From Rhodocyclaceae bacterium (GTDB lineage: Bacteria; Pseudomonadota; Gammaproteobacteria; Burkholderiales; Rhodocyclaceae), in the NCBI GenBank assembly GCA_027325905.1, contig DAIEEM010000092.1, positions 1 to 7,239 of the forward strand: a stretch of 7,239 nt of DNA, read 5' to 3'. Position numbers and translations under genes: made by a program. The notes beneath the pieces are model-generated. The model made no database searches, had not been told where the DNA came from, and saw nothing but the letters and a program-made list of their open reading frames with translations. Positions 5,111 through 7,239 of this stretch are shown here, piece by piece (positions within the stretch are counted from its first letter, which is position 1; every line of letters starts with the position of its first letter).

Positions 5111-6361
5111 TTGGCCACTGGCGACGACAGTTCGCCTATTCCGACGACGCCCATTGCCGTGACGATCAAGAAGATCCCTGTCAGCCGCTTGCGCCCAGGC
5201 ATGTTCGTTTCCGATTTCAATGCGGAATGGCTGGAGCATCCGTTTCTGCGCAACCAGAAGCTGATTCGCAGCGACGAAGAAGTCGTGCGTACCGCCGCTT
5301 GCGGCATCGACTCGGTCTATATCGATACGCAGCGCGGCCTCGACGCCGACGACATGCCCACGGCCGAAGAAGCCGCGCAAGAGCTTGAAGAAACGCTGGT
5401 CGGTGTTTTCGCCGGCGACACGAATTCGACGCCGAGCTTCGCCGACAGCGTGACGGAAGCCCGCCAAGTCATCGGCAGCGCCCGCCGCGCCTTGCGCGAG
5501 CTGCTGTCCAGCGTTCGTCTCGGCCGCAGCATCGATTTCCCGGCGGCGACGGAAACCGCCCGCCAATTGGCGCTCGGGGCCGCCCGCCATCCCCATGCCT
5601 GCCTGCTGCTCGGCCGGCTCAATCGATCGGACGATTACACGTTCCGCCACAGCGTCAACGTCGCCCTCATCCTCGGCATTTTCTCGCGCAGCCAACAGTT
5701 GCCCGAAGATACCGTGCAGGCGCTGGCGCTCGGCGGCATCCTTCACGACGTCGGCAAGATGGCCGTGCCCGTCGGTATCCTCAACAAGCCGAGCATGCTC
5801 GACGCCGGCGAAATGCAGGCGATGCGCGAGCACGTGTCGTCCGGCGTGCGTCTGGTGAGCGCTCCGGAAGGCGCGCTCGAAGCGGCCGCCTTCGACGTTA
5901 TCGCCGAGCACCATGAACGCTGCGACGGCACCGGCTATCCGCACGGCCTGAAAGGCGACGCCATCTCCCTGGGCGGGCGCATGGGCGGGATCATCGACGT
6001 CTATGACGCGCTGACTTCCGATCGCGTCTATCGCCGCGCCATCAATCCGGCGGAATCGATACGCAAGATGTTCGAGTGGGCCGAGCGCCATTTCGACCGC
6101 AATCTCACCCACGCCTTCATCAAGACGGTCGGCATCTACCCGGCCGGTTCGCTGTTGCGCCTGGAAAGCGGCCGTATCGGCGTGGTGCTGCGTCAAGGAG
6201 AGCAAAGCCTGATGGCCCCGGTCGTGCGGGTGATATACGATACGCACCGCATGGCCTTCGTCACGCCGGTCGACGTCGAACTGGCCAAGACGGCGGATCG
6301 TGTCGTCAGCCACGAGGCGCCGGAAAAGTGGAACATTCCGCTCGAACGCTTCATCGATTGA
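5111..6361 (+). CDS. HD-GYP domain cyclic-di-GMP phosphodiesterase with N-terminal DUF3391
   Basis: As drawn from the TTG at 5111 the protein has 416 residues. The N-terminal part (about 18-140) is a DUF3391 domain, with IKKIPVSRLRPGMFV and the HPFLRN and VYIDTQRGLD motifs. The HD-GYP domain follows (about 160-345): FRHSVNVA (H180), LHDVGKMAVP (H212, D213), REHVSSG (H241), EHHERCDGTGYPHGL (H267, H268, DG and GYP) and DVYDALTSDRVYR (297-309). All metal ligands and the GYP signature are intact, so hydrolysis of c-di-GMP is expected. There is no membrane segment, so it should be cytoplasmic. The start is unsure: TTG 5111 lacks a ribosome binding site, and GTG at 5159 would give MTIKKIPVS, the usual beginning for this architecture, also without a clear ribosome binding site. 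The TPR gene follows 42 bases downstream in the same direction. Confidence 0.93.
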   Translation: MATGDDSSPIPTTPIAVTIKKIPVSRLRPGMFVSDFNAEWLEHPFLRNQKLIRSDEEVVRTAACGIDSVYIDTQRGLDADDMPTAEEAAQELEETLVGVFAGDTNSTPSFADSVTEARQVIGSARRALRELLSSVRLGRSIDFPAATETARQLALGAARHPHACLLLGRLNRSDDYTFRHSVNVALILGIFSRSQQLPEDTVQALALGGILHDVGKMAVPVGILNKPSMLDAGEMQAMREHVSSGVRLVSAPEGALEAAAFDVIAEHHERCDGTGYPHGLKGDAISLGGRMGGIIDVYDALTSDRVYRRAINPAESIRKMFEWAERHFDRNLTHAFIKTVGIYPAGSLLRLESGRIGVVLRQGEQSLMAPVVRVIYDTHRMAFVTPVDVELAKTADRVVSHEAPEKWNIPLERFID

Positions 6362-6403
6362 GTCGCCCGGCGTTGCGCTTTGCCTACCGCTGAATCGAAC
6401 GAG

Positions 6404-7239
6404 ATGCCATCCTCCACCGCGGCTGCCGTCGCCCTGGTCCAGCAGGGACAGTTCGAGCAAGCCGAGGCACATTGCCTCGCCATGTTGACCGACGCGCCGG
6501 ACCGGTTCGATGCCTTGCAATTGCTTGGCGTCATCATGGCGATGACCGGCAGGCATGAACAGGCAATCGGGTATTTCGACCGAGCGCTGCGTGCCGACCC
6601 CGATAACGCCGAAGCCCGAAGGAACCGCCAGTTGGCGGTGGACCGACTGAATCGGATTCGGATTGCGTCGGCGCTGGCGCTTCAGCAGCAGGGACAGCTT
6701 TCCCAGGCCGAAGCGATCCATCAGTCCGTCCTGCAACTCGATGCGGACAATTTCGACGCGCTGCAACTCCTGGGAACGATTGCCCTCGAACGAAGAAATC
6801 CGTCCTTGGCCATCGATTTCCTCGACCGCGCGCTCCGTCTCAAGCCCGACGATGCCGACGCCCATTACAACCGCGGCAATGCCTGGCATGACTCGAATCG
6901 GCTCGACGAGGCGCTGGCGAGCTATGACAGGGCGCTCGCGCGCAACCCGGATCATGCCGATGCGCATTACAACCGCGGCAACACGCTGAAGGCCTTGCGG
7001 CGATTGGACGAGGCCGTGGCGAGCTATGGCCGCGCTGTGCGCGTCAAGCCCGCATTCGCCGCGGCGCATAACAACCTCGGCATGGCTTTGCAGGAACTGC
7101 AGCGCTTCGACGAGGCCGTGGCGAGCTACGACCGTGCGCTCGACGTCGACCCCGGCTATGCCCTGGCGTATTACAACCGCGGCAATGCCTTGCACGAAGC
7201 GAACCGCTTCGAGGAAGCGCTGGCGAGCTACGACCAGGC
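6404..7239 (+). CDS. Tetratricopeptide-repeat protein, N-terminal part (partial at window end)
   Basis: An open frame of 278 codons running off the right edge without a stop. It consists of TPR units. Residues about 8-76 and 88-153 are two diverged copies of one block (QQGQFEQAEA / QQGQLSQAEA, FDALQLLG in both, FDRALRADPDNAEA / LDRALRLKPDDADA). Regular 34-residue repeats then follow, each with YNRGN or NNLGM, then DEALASYDRAL or a variant and a Pro (DEA/EEA at 168, 202, 236 and 270). TPR arrays are protein-interaction scaffolds; in related proteobacterial proteins such an array often precedes a glycosyltransferase (SPINDLY/OGT-like) or sulfotransferase domain, but that part is not in view. 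There is no signal peptide or membrane helix. The ATG at 6404 has only a weak purine-rich upstream; an in-frame TTG at 6380 is an alternative. It probably shares a transcript with the HD-GYP gene. Confidence 0.88.
   Translation, partial: MPSSTAAAVALVQQGQFEQAEAHCLAMLTDAPDRFDALQLLGVIMAMTGRHEQAIGYFDRALRADPDNAEARRNRQLAVDRLNRIRIASALALQQQGQLSQAEAIHQSVLQLDADNFDALQLLGTIALERRNPSLAIDFLDRALRLKPDDADAHYNRGNAWHDSNRLDEALASYDRALARNPDHADAHYNRGNTLKALRRLDEAVASYGRAVRVKPAFAAAHNNLGMALQELQRFDEAVASYDRALDVDPGYALAYYNRGNALHEANRFEEALASYDQ
6905..7239 (+). repeat. 102-base tandem coding repeats of the TPR array
   Basis: The segment GAGG-CGTGGCGAGCTA and close variants recur at a 102-base period, with the Asp/Glu-Glu-Ala codons starting at 6905, 7007, 7109 and 7211. 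The copies share much of their DNA, not just protein, in the GCGAGCTA(T/C) block, pointing to recent duplication or gene conversion among units. The array continues past the window end. Confidence 0.7.

Noticed and set aside
5096..7195. A 699-codon open frame on the minus strand, antisense to the HD-GYP and TPR genes
   Set aside because: The plus strand encodes two clearly recognised families here. The antisense translation has no recognisable motif, and long antisense frames are expected opposite GC-rich coding sequence.

Overview
The window is GC-rich chromosomal DNA that looks proteobacterial, most likely a betaproteobacterium. The Rhodocyclales are my guess, from gene content and codon style, not from any search. 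The isc operon end (fdx, iscX), an AroG-type class I DAHP synthase and an HD-GYP protein with an N-terminal DUF3391 domain all fit that group. I see no mobile element, phage gene, CRISPR array, tRNA or rRNA. Coding density is high, and most gene junctions are tight or overlapping.

Left part, + strand (1-1988): the last 30 codons of the Isc ferredoxin overlap iscX by ATGA. A YjjV/TatD-family metal-dependent hydrolase follows after 27 bases, and a ten-helix EamA/DMT exporter overlaps the hydrolase stop by TGATG. The four genes could form one transcript in which a housekeeping hydrolase and a transporter trail the Fe-S assembly operon.

Middle, - strand (2016-4323): a DAHP synthase (first step of the shikimate pathway) is followed 10 bases later by a DUF1015 protein, whose ribosome binding site shares bases with the aroG stop codon. 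The DUF1015 protein carries a DGHHR motif that recalls ParB/SerK-type folds. The pair converges on the left-hand operon with only 27 bases between stops.

The 286-base divergent region 4324-4609 holds a perfect 14-bp inverted repeat just upstream of aroG and an AT-rich stretch with an exact TTGACA in front of a small secreted CHRD-domain protein (4610-5050, + strand). After a GC-rich hairpin come an HD-GYP cyclic-di-GMP phosphodiesterase (5111-6361) and a TPR protein (from 6404) that runs off the right edge. The last two probably share a transcript and may belong to c-di-GMP or surface-related functions, but the TPR protein's C-terminal domain, which would show its job, lies outside the window.

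Nothing here is clearly a new system. The items most worth following are the DUF1015/DAHP synthase pair, the perfect inverted repeat before aroG, the predicted tyrosine-type allosteric site of the DAHP synthase, and the lone exported CHRD protein.
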